From positions 1 through 7,220 of the forward strand of contig JBCDAA010000438.1 of the NCBI GenBank assembly GCA_039186435.1: DNA of 7,220 nt, read 5' to 3'. Both the position numbers and the translations under genes were made by a program. This document shows, one piece after another, positions 1-5,438 of this stretch. The notes beneath the pieces are model-generated. The model ran no database searches. It worked only from the letters and a program-made list of their open reading frames with translations, and was not told the DNA's origin. The stretch's first letter is position 1; every line of letters begins with the position of its first letter. The stretch is from JALVDI01 sp039186435. Its GTDB lineage: Bacteria; Myxococcota_A; Polyangia; Polyangiales; Houyiibacteriaceae.

Positions 1-694
1 CGTCCTCGACGCGATCCGCGAACACCGTGACTGCGGCGCGCCCATCGAGAACGTCGTCCTCTACTCGAACGGCTCGGGTCTTGCCGCAGAAACGACGGGC
101 GCACGGCTGCTCCCGCGTCTTTCCGAAGTTACGCGGATCGAACTCTCACGGCACGCCGTCGCAGCGGAGAACAATCAGGCGATCATGCGCTTTCGGCCGG
201 GGGTCGCCGTCGCCGAGACAGAGACGTTCGTGCGCGTCGCCCAAGACGCGCTTGCAATAACCCACGTGCGTCTCGTCTGTGTCATCCAACAGGGTGGCGT
301 CTGGAACGAGGAGACCCTCCGGGCCTACCTCTCGTGGGCGGAATCGATGGGCGTCCGCGACGTCGTGTTCCGGGAACTCTCTCGCCTCGGGGATCTCTAT
401 CGCCCCAATCGAACGCTACGGCTTATCGAAGACCGACGCGTTGCCATCGAAACGCTGATCGCGACGGCGCTGGACGACCCGGAGCTGGTCCCAAGGAAGC
501 TGACCTCGGGCTACTACTACTGGAACCTCGCGGCGCGCTGGCGCCGTCTTCGGGTGACCTTCGAGACCTCGGACTATGCCGAAATGAAGCGTCGGCACCA
601 GAGCGGTGTGATCTACAAGCTGGTGTTTCACGCAGACGGAACCCTGGGCGCCGATTGGGACCCAGACCGTGAGGTTCTCGCTCGCTATGCGTGA
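1..694 (+). CDS. Radical SAM family protein, C-terminal part (5' end outside window)
   Basis: Reading starts at base 2 and gives 230 residues to a TGA at 692-694; the N-terminus, including any CxxxCxxC iron-sulfur motif, lies to the left. What is seen fits the later part of a radical SAM barrel: a hydrophobic strand ending in YSNG (residues 21-24), a strand-plus-helix stretch with ENNQAIMRFR (56-65), a strand LVCVIQQGGVW (91-101), and the helix-strand unit ending GVRDVVFREL (117-126). These resemble the strands after the SAM/cluster site in MoaA-like enzymes, where SNG- or TNG-type and IMR-type motifs recur. Residues 130-230 are a C-terminal extension with aromatic and basic patches (GYYYW at 170-174) and no second cysteine cluster. 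Only one cysteine pair is scattered in the fragment (C11, C93). Substrate unknown. The last bases overlap the next gene, so the two are probably co-expressed. Family assignment is fairly secure from pattern; the missing cluster motif prevents certainty. Confidence 0.75.
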   Translation, partial: VLDAIREHRDCGAPIENVVLYSNGSGLAAETTGARLLPRLSEVTRIELSRHAVAAENNQAIMRFRPGVAVAETETFVRVAQDALAITHVRLVCVIQQGGVWNEETLRAYLSWAESMGVRDVVFRELSRLGDLYRPNRTLRLIEDRRVAIETLIATALDDPELVPRKLTSGYYYWNLAARWRRLRVTFETSDYAEMKRRHQSGVIYKLVFHADGTLGADWDPDREVLARYA

Positions 695-1130
695 GCGCGT
701 CGAACTCGCTCGCCGGGTCGCAGATCTCGCGCCGGCGCTTCTCGTCGGAAGTGCTGCCGTCGAGCTTCTCGCGCCGGGGCTTCTCCCTCGGGCGCCGAGG
801 GACGTCGACTTCCTCATCCCCCTCGCGTCGCTTTCACCGGTCGTCACCGAGCTCGATTTTGCGTGGCGTTCCTGGGACGAGCCTCTGGACCTCGAAACCA
901 CGCAACTCGAAGGTCGTTTCTACGTTCGCGGCGTGCACTCCAACTGGCCAACGCTGGACCTCACCTATGAGTCCCCGCTCCGCTGGCCGGATGCGTGGAG
1001 TCGGCGCGTCACCATCGACGGCGTGTTCGTCGCATGCCCGCGCGATCTTGCCGCGCTCTATCGCCATCGCGCGCGCGGCGCTGACAACAAGCTCGCCGAA
1101 CGCCTCGTCTCCCTCTCGCGGCGACACTGA
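687..1130 (+). CDS. Small nucleotidyltransferase-fold protein, function unknown
   Basis: 147 residues. The signature of the nucleotidyltransferase (pol-beta-like) superfamily is visible: LLVGSAAVELL (18-28, the GS turn), then RDVDFLIP (38-45) giving D39 and D41, then TLDLTYE (89-95) giving a possible third carboxylate D91. A C-terminal stretch PRDLAALYRHRARGADNKLAERL (118-140) resembles the helix after the core in AbiEii/MNT-like NTases, where a lysine follows a DL-x-ALY pattern. It is short, so a minimal NTase or a non-catalytic relative is possible. The start ATG at 687 overlaps the upstream stop by 8 bases; a GAGG at 671-674 lies 12 bases upstream. An alternative in-frame GTG at 669 has GGGA 8 bases upstream and cannot be excluded. 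Overlap with the radical SAM gene suggests translational coupling and shared function. What it might transfer, if anything, is unknown. Confidence 0.7.
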   Translation: MRERVELARRVADLAPALLVGSAAVELLAPGLLPRAPRDVDFLIPLASLSPVVTELDFAWRSWDEPLDLETTQLEGRFYVRGVHSNWPTLDLTYESPLRWPDAWSRRVTIDGVFVACPRDLAALYRHRARGADNKLAERLVSLSRRH

Positions 1131-1141
1131 CAAAGCCAACG

Positions 1142-1159
1142 GCCGCGTTCGCCCGCGGC
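1142..1159. terminator. GC-rich hairpin between convergent genes
   Basis: GCCGCG (1142-1147) and CGCGGC (1154-1159) form a perfect 6-bp stem with a 6-base loop in the 46-bp gap between the convergent NTase-like and PilZ genes. No T-run follows on either strand, so this is at best a weak bidirectional terminator. Confidence 0.3.
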
Positions 1160-1176
1160 GTCGTGAACGGAGCGAG

Positions 1177-1515
1177 CTAGAGAGCGGCGAGAAAGCGGTC
1201 GAGCGCCGCAAGCTGCGCTTCGGTGGGAGCGCTAAACTGAACCCCCGCGATCGTTAGCTGCTGGTCCGATTCCGCCACCCAACGAACCACGGCCTTGCTC
1301 TCGAAGGGCTCTTCGTCCGGGTCTTCGATCCCGTCCTGCGTCAAAAAGAGGGTGAGCGAGATTTCCGTACCCTCGGCGATCGCGCGGTCGAGAACGAGCG
1401 CCACCCCGCCGCGCGAAAGGTTCTGCGTCGACACGCCCACCATTTCGCCGCCAAGTTCGACTTCCCCAGCGACTTCGACAGAAACGCGGGGGTGCTTTCG
1501 AAGGTCTGTGCTCAT
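1177..1515 (-). CDS. PilZ domain protein (probable cyclic-di-GMP receptor)
   Basis: 112 residues, essentially one PilZ domain. Both c-di-GMP contact motifs are present: RxxxR at R6-R10 (RKHPR) and the N-x-S-x-x-G motif at N32-G37 (NLSRGG, with Asn in the usual Asp/Asn position). The rest fits the PilZ beta-barrel: strands around 11-29, 39-58 and 72-95, and a closing helix at 97-112. An acidic loop (61-70, DGIEDPDEEP) interrupts the barrel and is a distinctive insertion. No membrane segment or extra output domain is seen, so it is likely a cytoplasmic receptor acting on a partner. Its ATG shares bases with the upstream TGA (ATGA, 1512-1515) and has no clear RBS of its own, so translation is probably coupled to the secreted protein gene. 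Such small PilZ proteins are abundant in myxobacteria. Ligand binding is inferred from the intact motifs. Confidence 0.9.
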   Translation of the reverse strand: MSTDLRKHPRVSVEVAGEVELGGEMVGVSTQNLSRGGVALVLDRAIAEGTEISLTLFLTQDGIEDPDEEPFESKAVVRWVAESDQQLTIAGVQFSAPTEAQLAALDRFLAAL

Positions 1516-2174
1516 CGCGTCCGGCGCATCATGCGCGTGAACGCTCCTCCCGTAAAGGCATCGAGCAACGCCTCAAGCTCGGCGATCCGAATCAGCGTCT
1601 CCGTGTCACGCCGACCGAGAAGATCGCGCTCCAACTGCAATCGCCGGCGCTCGTAGTACGCGGCGATCACGTTTCGGGCGCGCTCTTGGCGATCCTGGTC
1701 CCGGGCCCTGGACTCCCGCAGAAGGGGCACCTCGTCAGGCCCATAGGCGGCTCGGTCGAGGCGCAACGTCAGCGACGCCTCGAGGGTAAGATCGTCATCG
1801 GTCGAGACGCGTGTGCGGTCGTCGTCGCGGTCGAACTGCTCGGAAAGATCGCGGGCCTGTCCGCGTCGCAAGGAGAGTCGAAGCGTCGGCAGCCATCCGC
1901 CACGCCGAGCCCGTCGCGCCGCCCGGCGAGGAACCTCCGGATCGAGCTCGGGCAGATCGGCGAGGGCCTCGAGGAGCTCGTCGACACGAGGCTCGTGCGC
2001 GTAGCGTGCGAGGGCAGCGGCGATCGCTTCCGGAGTCGGCGCGACGGTCGGGGCGGGTTGGGGCGCCGGCTCGGACCGCGTCGTGTCCGATCTCGCCGAT
2101 TCGGATTGCGCAGCGCCGGGGAACGTCACGGCGACGACGAAGAAAGTCGCAAGCGCACACGTTCGAAGTGTCAT
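1512..2174 (-). CDS. Secreted protein with a TolC-like half-repeat pattern
   Basis: 220 residues. An N-terminal signal peptide (residues 1 to about 22, hydrophobic TCALATFFVVAVTFPGAA) points to export. A Ser/Pro/Ala-rich linker (24-48) follows, then a helix (49-73), a basic stretch (RRAARRARR, 83-91), a strand beginning WLPTLRLSL (94-102), a polar loop with acidic clusters (116-128), a second strand (LTLEASLTLRL, 129-139) and a long helical region (151-207) ending IAELEALLDAFTGG. The order helix-strand-strand-helix, with an LPTL-type strand start, resembles one half-repeat of TolC-type outer-membrane factors, which normally carry two; this is inference, not an identification. The start at 2174 is chosen because GGAGG lies 8 bases upstream, the signal peptide begins there, and it forms an ATGA overlap with the upstream stop. 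A longer in-frame reading back to 2465 is arginine-rich shadow of the neighbour gene. The 3' end overlaps the PilZ gene. Confidence 0.8.
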   Translation of the reverse strand: MTLRTCALATFFVVAVTFPGAAQSESARSDTTRSEPAPQPAPTVAPTPEAIAAALARYAHEPRVDELLEALADLPELDPEVPRRAARRARRGGWLPTLRLSLRRGQARDLSEQFDRDDDRTRVSTDDDLTLEASLTLRLDRAAYGPDEVPLLRESRARDQDRQERARNVIAAYYERRRLQLERDLLGRRDTETLIRIAELEALLDAFTGGAFTRMMRRTR

Positions 2175-2467
2175 CGCCAGTTCCTCCACGCGTCGGCCGC
2201 AGCCCGTCGCTCCCACGCGCAAAGTCCGCCACACGCGATGCGACCGAAGAGACGCGACGAAGTGGTCACCAGCGGACGGTCTCGAGGAGGGACGATCGGA
2301 GGACGCCCAAGCCGCCAGCGCGTCGACGCTCGGACCTCGCCGTACCACGCGGCGCTGGTGCGGTCGCTTTGCACGCGGGTACCGCGCCGCGTGAGGGCCG
2401 ACACCCGCACTTCCGGAGCAAGCGTTGCACAACCGAGAAGAGCGACGAGTAGAGTGAGGCGACACAT
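2171..2467 (-). CDS. Small putative lipoprotein, first gene of the PilZ operon
   Basis: 98 residues, not recognised. Residues 1-13 (MCRLTLLVALLGC) form a short signal with a lipobox LLGC, so Cys13 would be the lipidated residue and the mature part about 86 residues on the periplasmic side of a membrane. The mature region has several strand-like stretches (38-53), Pro/Arg-rich middle (55-66) and a CGGLC pair (C79, C83) near a tryptophan-containing C-terminus. No known domain can be named. ATG 2467 is chosen because it places the signal at the very N-terminus; GAGG lies about 8 bases upstream. An in-frame extension to 2536 would put 23 charged residues in front of the signal and is less likely. 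The stop overlaps the next start (ATGA, 2171-2174), so this gene heads the three-gene operon with the secreted TolC-like protein and PilZ. Confidence 0.65.
   Translation of the reverse strand: MCRLTLLVALLGCATLAPEVRVSALTRRGTRVQSDRTSAAWYGEVRASTRWRLGRPPIVPPRDRPLVTTSSRLFGRIACGGLCAWERRAAADAWRNWR
2183..2187 (-). promoter_or_regulatory. Ribosome binding site GGAGG deciding the start at 2174
   Basis: On the minus strand GGAGG lies 8 bases before the ATG at 2174. It settles the start of the secreted 220-residue protein against a much longer in-frame reading, and it lies inside the 3' end of the upstream lipoprotein gene. Confidence 0.8.
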
Positions 2468-2679
2468 TCTGTGCGCCTCGTCGTCCGTTCGGCGAAAAAG
2501 TTGTGTGGCTAAGCGGCGGACGGTGCCCGCAAACAAGGAAATTAGACGCTCAAAAATAATATTCGCTAGCCAAACGTTCTAGGTGTGGTGCATCGCATCT
2601 GGGGACACCGGTTCCCTAACCGGGCCCACGTTCGCTTAACCTTTGCGCTGCTCCCGGCGTTGGTCTCGAAACACCGGAA
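2468..2679 (-). promoter_or_regulatory. Intergenic promoter region of the lipoprotein/TolC-like/PilZ operon
   Basis: 212 bases with no gene. It contains the one clearly AT-rich patch of the left half (2531-2563). On the minus strand it reads TATTAT at 2561-2556, a good -10 hexamer, but no convincing -35 sits 16-18 bases upstream (CTAGAA/CCTAGA-like only), so an alternative or activator-dependent promoter is possible. The implied leader would be about 80 bases. A perfect 6-bp hairpin CCGGTT-CCCT-AACCGG lies at 2608-2623, just after the PDZ gene stop; it lacks a T-run and is not a typical intrinsic terminator. Confidence 0.35.
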
Positions 2680-4095
2680 TCAGAGATATGCATGGAGCCG
2701 GGGAACGCGTCGCCGCGGCCAAAGAAGCGCGAGCGTGGGCAGCGCGGCCATGACCACAGCCCATGCGAGCGCTTCCTCCGGGCTCGGAGGGCGTACCAGA
2801 AGCAGCGAGCCGGCGTGGACAGCGAGGACCGCGAGCGCACCAAGAGCCGCCCAGCGCCGGGACGCCTTCGGAAGCCACGCGGTGCAGGCAGCACCAAGAG
2901 TGGCCGCCACGGCGAGCAAGGGTCCATGATCGAGACCGCCGCTACCAAGCGCGACCAAGAGGGTCAGCGCGTAGGCGCGATGCACATCCCGAAGGAGCCC
3001 CTCACCGCCGCCGAGCGAAGCGATCGCGGCCGCGAATAGACCCCAGAGAAGCGGCGCCCGGGCGATCGAGCTCTCCGAAAGCGCGCCCCAAGCCGCGCCA
3101 CTCTCGGTCGACCCTGCAACCAACGCGCAGCCAATGGCCGCAAACCAAACCGCCACCTCAGGGATGGCCGCACGAAGACGAAAGTCGCTGGCCGCGCGAA
3201 GAACCAGAGAGCCCGCCAGCCAAAACGCGAGGTCGACGCTCCATCGACCGAGTGCGAACGACGCCGCAAGCGCCACGAGCGCCATGACGACAAGGCGGCG
3301 CGCTCGCGGGCGCGCACCTTTGGGTGTGACCCGTCGAAGCTCACGAACGCCGGGCCCAAGAACCCACCAGCCCGCGAGAGGAACCAGAAGGAGAAGCCAA
3401 ACGCTCGTCGCGTTCGACGTCGGGGGATCCGGGACGCGCAGGATAAGTTCGCCCGCAACGCCATCCCGCGTGACGACGACTGTGGGAGCCGATGCGAGGA
3501 GCTGAAGGTCTGCGCCGTTTCGAACGCGGACTCCGCTTACCTCAACGATGCGGTCGCCTCCCTGAACGCCGGCGCGATCCGCGGGTGAACCTTGCGCGAC
3601 CTGATCGACCCGGCTGCCGACGAGGGGATCATCGGCGAGGGTGACGCCGAAGGCCCGGGGCGCCGATACCGCCGCGCGAGCGCGCTCCCGGAGCGCAGCA
3701 ACACCTACCGGGCCGACATCGAGATCGACGGGGAGATGCCCTGCGACGTTGCCACTCGGGCGCGCTTCAAACGAGAGCACAATTTCCCCATGCAGGGTGC
3801 CGCGCCCGCCAAGGCGGTGAATCGCATCCGCGTCGAGGACTGCTTCCGCTGCGTCGTGGCTCACCGCGAGCGCGCTGAGGGATACGTCGACGGGCGTCGG
3901 CTCCTGACCCGGCCGAACGTAGGAGCCACGGAGGCGCACACTTCCGGGCCGGCCGGGAGGAAAGCCTCGGCCACGAATCCGAAGCGTGGAGCCTGCCTCG
4001 AGTGCCGAGGGAGACACTTCCTCGAGCACCAGGAGGTCGGCCGGGGTTTCGCCCGCGCACGCTCCTACGAGACAGAGCAGGACGAAACGACGCAT
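2680..4095 (-). CDS. PDZ-domain polytopic membrane protein with lipobox and IPT/TIG-like region
   Basis: 471 residues. Residues 1-13 (MRRFVLLCLVGAC) form a signal with a lipobox-like VGAC. Residues 22-115 start VLEEVSPSALEAG and contain RGRGFPPG, the pattern of an IPT/TIG immunoglobulin-like domain. Residues about 148-220 form a PDZ domain, with AFGVTL as the start, VAQGSPADRAGVQGGDRIVEVSGVRV as the central core, and a closing strand near VVVTRDG. After a short linker come about eight hydrophobic segments (roughly 231-248, 266-283, 287-300, 311-328, 347-361, 374-406 (two), 413-435 and 439-459). The protein ends in a basic tail. The two N-terminal domains should face the periplasm. The membrane part is not recognised; its helix number recalls NuoH-type subunits, but no diagnostic motif is seen. 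Start 4095 is chosen for the signal; an in-frame TTG at 4131 would add 12 residues. No protease triad is visible. Confidence 0.8.
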   Translation of the reverse strand: MRRFVLLCLVGACAGETPADLLVLEEVSPSALEAGSTLRIRGRGFPPGRPGSVRLRGSYVRPGQEPTPVDVSLSALAVSHDAAEAVLDADAIHRLGGRGTLHGEIVLSFEARPSGNVAGHLPVDLDVGPVGVAALRERARAAVSAPRAFGVTLADDPLVGSRVDQVAQGSPADRAGVQGGDRIVEVSGVRVRNGADLQLLASAPTVVVTRDGVAGELILRVPDPPTSNATSVWLLLLVPLAGWWVLGPGVRELRRVTPKGARPRARRLVVMALVALAASFALGRWSVDLAFWLAGSLVLRAASDFRLRAAIPEVAVWFAAIGCALVAGSTESGAAWGALSESSIARAPLLWGLFAAAIASLGGGEGLLRDVHRAYALTLLVALGSGGLDHGPLLAVAATLGAACTAWLPKASRRWAALGALAVLAVHAGSLLLVRPPSPEEALAWAVVMAALPTLALLWPRRRVPRLHAYL

Positions 4096-4161
4096 CCCGC
4101 TGAACGTCCCAATCCGTGCCGATCCCGTCAAAAAACTGGGGCTGCCAGAGGCGCGAAACGC
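4096..4161 (-). promoter_or_regulatory. Possible promoter of the PDZ membrane protein gene
   Basis: On the minus strand TTGACG (4131-4126), preceded by a T-run, is a good -35 element. At 17 bases the -10 slot reads GACGTT, a poor match, and the implied transcript would begin within a few bases of the ATG at 4095. A clear RBS is also missing. The element lies just downstream of the tRNA terminator, where a fresh promoter is needed. Confidence 0.3.
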
Positions 4162-4196
4162 AGAAAAGGCGAGAGACCAAGTCCCTCGCCTTTTCT
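4162..4196 (-). terminator. Strong intrinsic terminator after tRNA-Ala
   Basis: A 16-bp arm (4162-4177) pairs with 4181-4196 around a 3-base loop; the only irregularity is one G-U pair. The arms begin AGAAAAGGCGAG and end CTCGCCTTTTCT, so the stem is GC-rich inside and A/T at the base, with a T-run on both strands. It directly follows the tRNA 3' CCA and separates the tRNA from the PDZ gene. It could work in both directions. Confidence 0.88.
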
Positions 4197-4272
4197 TGGT
4201 GGAGCTGAGGGGGATCGAACCCCTGACCTTCGCACTGCCAGTGCGACGCTCTCCCAGCTGAGCTACAGCCCC
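4197..4272 (-). tRNA. tRNA-Ala (anticodon GGC)
   Basis: 76 bases including an encoded CCA (4199-4197). Acceptor arm GGGGCTG/CAGCTCC contains the G3:U70 wobble pair that marks alanine tRNAs. The D arm reads GCTC...GAGC, the anticodon arm is TCGCA-CTGGCAG-TGCGA with GGC at positions 34-36, and the T arm is AGGGG-TTCGATC-CCCCT. The discriminator base is A. All arms pair perfectly, so the gene appears functional. It sits between a hairpin 5 bases upstream and a strong terminator immediately downstream. Confidence 0.98.
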
Positions 4273-4277
4273 GTTCG

Positions 4278-4306
4278 AAAACGGCCCGCCGAAGCGGGAC
4301 CGTTTT
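4278..4306 (-). terminator. Terminator-like hairpin with UUCG loop, 5' of tRNA-Ala
   Basis: On the minus strand AAAACGG (4306-4300), a bulged T, CCCGC, loop TTCG, GCGGG, CCGTTTT (4284-4278). The C(UUCG)G cap makes the hairpin very stable and the 3' arm ends in four T. It follows the stop of the cysteine-rich lipoprotein gene by 43 bases and is most simply its terminator. It is only 5 bases from the tRNA 5' end, which leaves the tRNA promoter unexplained. Confidence 0.65.
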
Positions 4307-4348
4307 CTGAGCTACCGCCCACCGATTGTCAAATGCCTTTTGCCCTAA
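4307..4348 (-). promoter_or_regulatory. Gap with a possible tRNA promoter -35 element
   Basis: The 42 bases between the lipoprotein stop and the hairpin contain a perfect TTGACA on the minus strand (4332-4327). Seventeen bases further the -10 slot reads CAGAAA, a weak match. If this drives tRNA-Ala, the hairpin would be the start of the tRNA leader. The same gap contains a copy of the tRNA 5' end (4307-4321). Confidence 0.3.
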
Positions 4349-5329
4349 TCAGGGGTCGGGCGTGGGCTCGGCGCAGATTCCGACCGGCGTCGGCGTCAGG
4401 ACCGAACCACCCTCGTCCGGCTCGAGCGCAATGCACTCATCCGGCGCGGTGCAGCCCATCGGCGGGGTGCCCGCGTCGGCGCCCGCGTCGGCGACCGCAG
4501 CATCAGCTCCGGCGTCGGCCACGCCACCGTCCATCGCCGGCATCGCCTCGCAGAACGCGAAGCACTCGGCCGCCGTTTCGCTCACCTGCGTGCAGCGGCC
4601 ACCCGGGGCGCACTGGTCGAAGAACTCGCAGGCGCTGCCGATGGCGCCGTCGCTGCCGTCCATCGGGTCGACCTCGTAGCAGTCCCCGACGACGTTGCCC
4701 GCGGTCGAACCGAAGACGTAACACGCTCGGTCGCCCGTGCAGTCTTGCGCGACGGGGTCACAGCCGTCGGACTCGATGCAGGTGCCGAAGAAGGGGTCAC
4801 CGTTGAGGCCGAGGCAGTACGAGCGCTCACCGCATTCGGTGGTCTCGCCGTCACACATCGTCTTGCAGCGAAGGAAGCTGTCGCCCGGATCGTTGCCGAA
4901 ACGAGTGCAGAAGAGTCCCTCGTCGCACGTATCACCACGAACGTCGTCGGTGTCGTCGTCCGGCGTCGCATCCACGCTCAAACTGCAAGGCACGCCAGCG
5001 CCAACACGGCTGGAGTCATCGATGCATCCAAAGAAGACGTCGGTCACGCCGCCTTCCTCGTCGATGTCGAGGACAACGTTGCACTTCAGGCCGTCGCCGC
5101 AGCCGCTCGGCTCCGCGAAGGGATCGCATTCGTCGCGAACGCCAGCATCCTCCCCGGCGTCAAAGCCCGCATCCACACCGGTGTCGACCGGCGTACCGGT
5201 GTCCACGCCCGTATCGACTCCGCCACCGCCATCGGTGCCCGCTCCCGTGTCTGCGGAGCCGCCGTCATCGTCGCCACACCCGACGCTGACAAGCAGTGCC
5301 AGCGACAATCCAATTCCAACCAAGCGCAT
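4349..5329 (-). CDS. Cysteine-rich secreted lipoprotein
   Basis: 326 residues. Signal peptide MRLVGIGLSLALLVSVGC with a lipobox (VGC) makes Cys18 the lipidated residue. It is followed by a disordered acidic linker (19-65) made of repeated DTG, VDTG and DAG units, a cysteine-rich body (66-262), a second linker of ADAG and ADAA units (264-289), and a short tail with three more cysteines. I count 24 cysteines after Cys18, an even number compatible with disulfides in an exported protein. The body repeats short motifs such as DxCDEGLFC, GGRCTQV, and CxxxxxCxxxxxC spacings typical of small disulfide-knot modules. This architecture is very common in Polyangia-type myxobacteria; no enzymatic domain or function is recognised. 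Start 5329 is supported by GGAGG 6 bases upstream and by the signal; an in-frame extension to 5359 runs through the promoter. It diverges from the 5'-nucleotidase gene. Confidence 0.88.
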   Translation of the reverse strand: MRLVGIGLSLALLVSVGCGDDDGGSADTGAGTDGGGGVDTGVDTGTPVDTGVDAGFDAGEDAGVRDECDPFAEPSGCGDGLKCNVVLDIDEEGGVTDVFFGCIDDSSRVGAGVPCSLSVDATPDDDTDDVRGDTCDEGLFCTRFGNDPGDSFLRCKTMCDGETTECGERSYCLGLNGDPFFGTCIESDGCDPVAQDCTGDRACYVFGSTAGNVVGDCYEVDPMDGSDGAIGSACEFFDQCAPGGRCTQVSETAAECFAFCEAMPAMDGGVADAGADAAVADAGADAGTPPMGCTAPDECIALEPDEGGSVLTPTPVGICAEPTPDP

Positions 5330-5335
5330 TGGTGC

Positions 5336-5340
5336 CCTCC
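5336..5340 (-). promoter_or_regulatory. Ribosome binding site GGAGG for the cysteine-rich lipoprotein
   Basis: GGAGG on the minus strand, 6 bases before the ATG at 5329. It fixes the start at the signal peptide rather than 10 codons upstream. Confidence 0.85.
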
Positions 5341-5342
5341 AA

Positions 5343-5366
5343 GATAGGTCCATCGGCAAACCTATC
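5343..5366. promoter_or_regulatory. Inverted repeat GATAGGT/ACCTATC over the -10 and start point: candidate operator
   Basis: GATAGGT (5343-5349) and ACCTATC (5360-5366) are a perfect 7-bp inverted repeat with a 10-base spacer. The right arm contains the -10 hexamer of the lipoprotein promoter and the left arm lies just past the predicted transcript start. This is where a repressor would bind, though chance or an RNA hairpin are also possible. Confidence 0.4.
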
Positions 5367-5387
5367 GCCGGGATCCGGGGGGGTCAA
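5359..5387 (-). promoter_or_regulatory. Promoter of the cysteine-rich lipoprotein gene
   Basis: On the minus strand TTGACC (5387-5382), a 17-base spacer and TAGGTT (5364-5359). The -35 matches five of six consensus positions; the -10 keeps the conserved first TA and last T. The start point would be near 5352, giving a leader of about 23 bases with the GGAGG in it. Confidence 0.6.
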
Positions 5388-5422
5388 ACCGCTGGCACTC
5401 TTCTACCCTTTCGGTGGCGTCG

Positions 5423-5431
5423 TGATAGCCT
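5423..5431 (+). promoter_or_regulatory. Possible extended -10 for the 5'-nucleotidase gene
   Basis: TGATAGCCT fits the extended -10 form TGnTAnnnT. The predicted start point (about 5437-5439) falls on the proposed TTG start codon. No good -35 lies at the right distance (TTCTAC/CTACCC only). Confidence 0.3.
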
Positions 5432-5438
5432 GAACTTC

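Noticed and set aside
2175..2465. Longer start for the 220-residue secreted protein
   Set aside because: The extension is arginine-rich shadow of the upstream lipoprotein gene and would bury the signal peptide; GGAGG supports 2174.
1686..2582. 298-residue open reading frame on the + strand
   Set aside because: It is antisense to the TolC-like and lipoprotein genes, arginine-rich, and has no domain pattern.
2608..2623. CCGGTT-CCCT-AACCGG hairpin as the terminator of the PDZ gene
   Set aside because: The stem is only 6 bp and no T-run follows on the minus strand.
3592..4806. 404-residue open reading frame on the + strand
   Set aside because: It runs antisense through the PDZ gene, the tRNA and the lipoprotein gene, and its product is Arg/Pro/Ser low complexity at the end. 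It is a GC-frame shadow.
5393..5408. TGGCAC as a sigma-54 -24 element before the 5'-nucleotidase
   Set aside because: The -12 position lacks TTGC (it reads CTAC), so the match is only half.
4737..5438. Long N-terminal extension of the 5'-nucleotidase reading frame
   Set aside because: It is Ser/Pro-rich antisense of the cysteine-rich lipoprotein gene; family members start shortly before the RIYCN motif.
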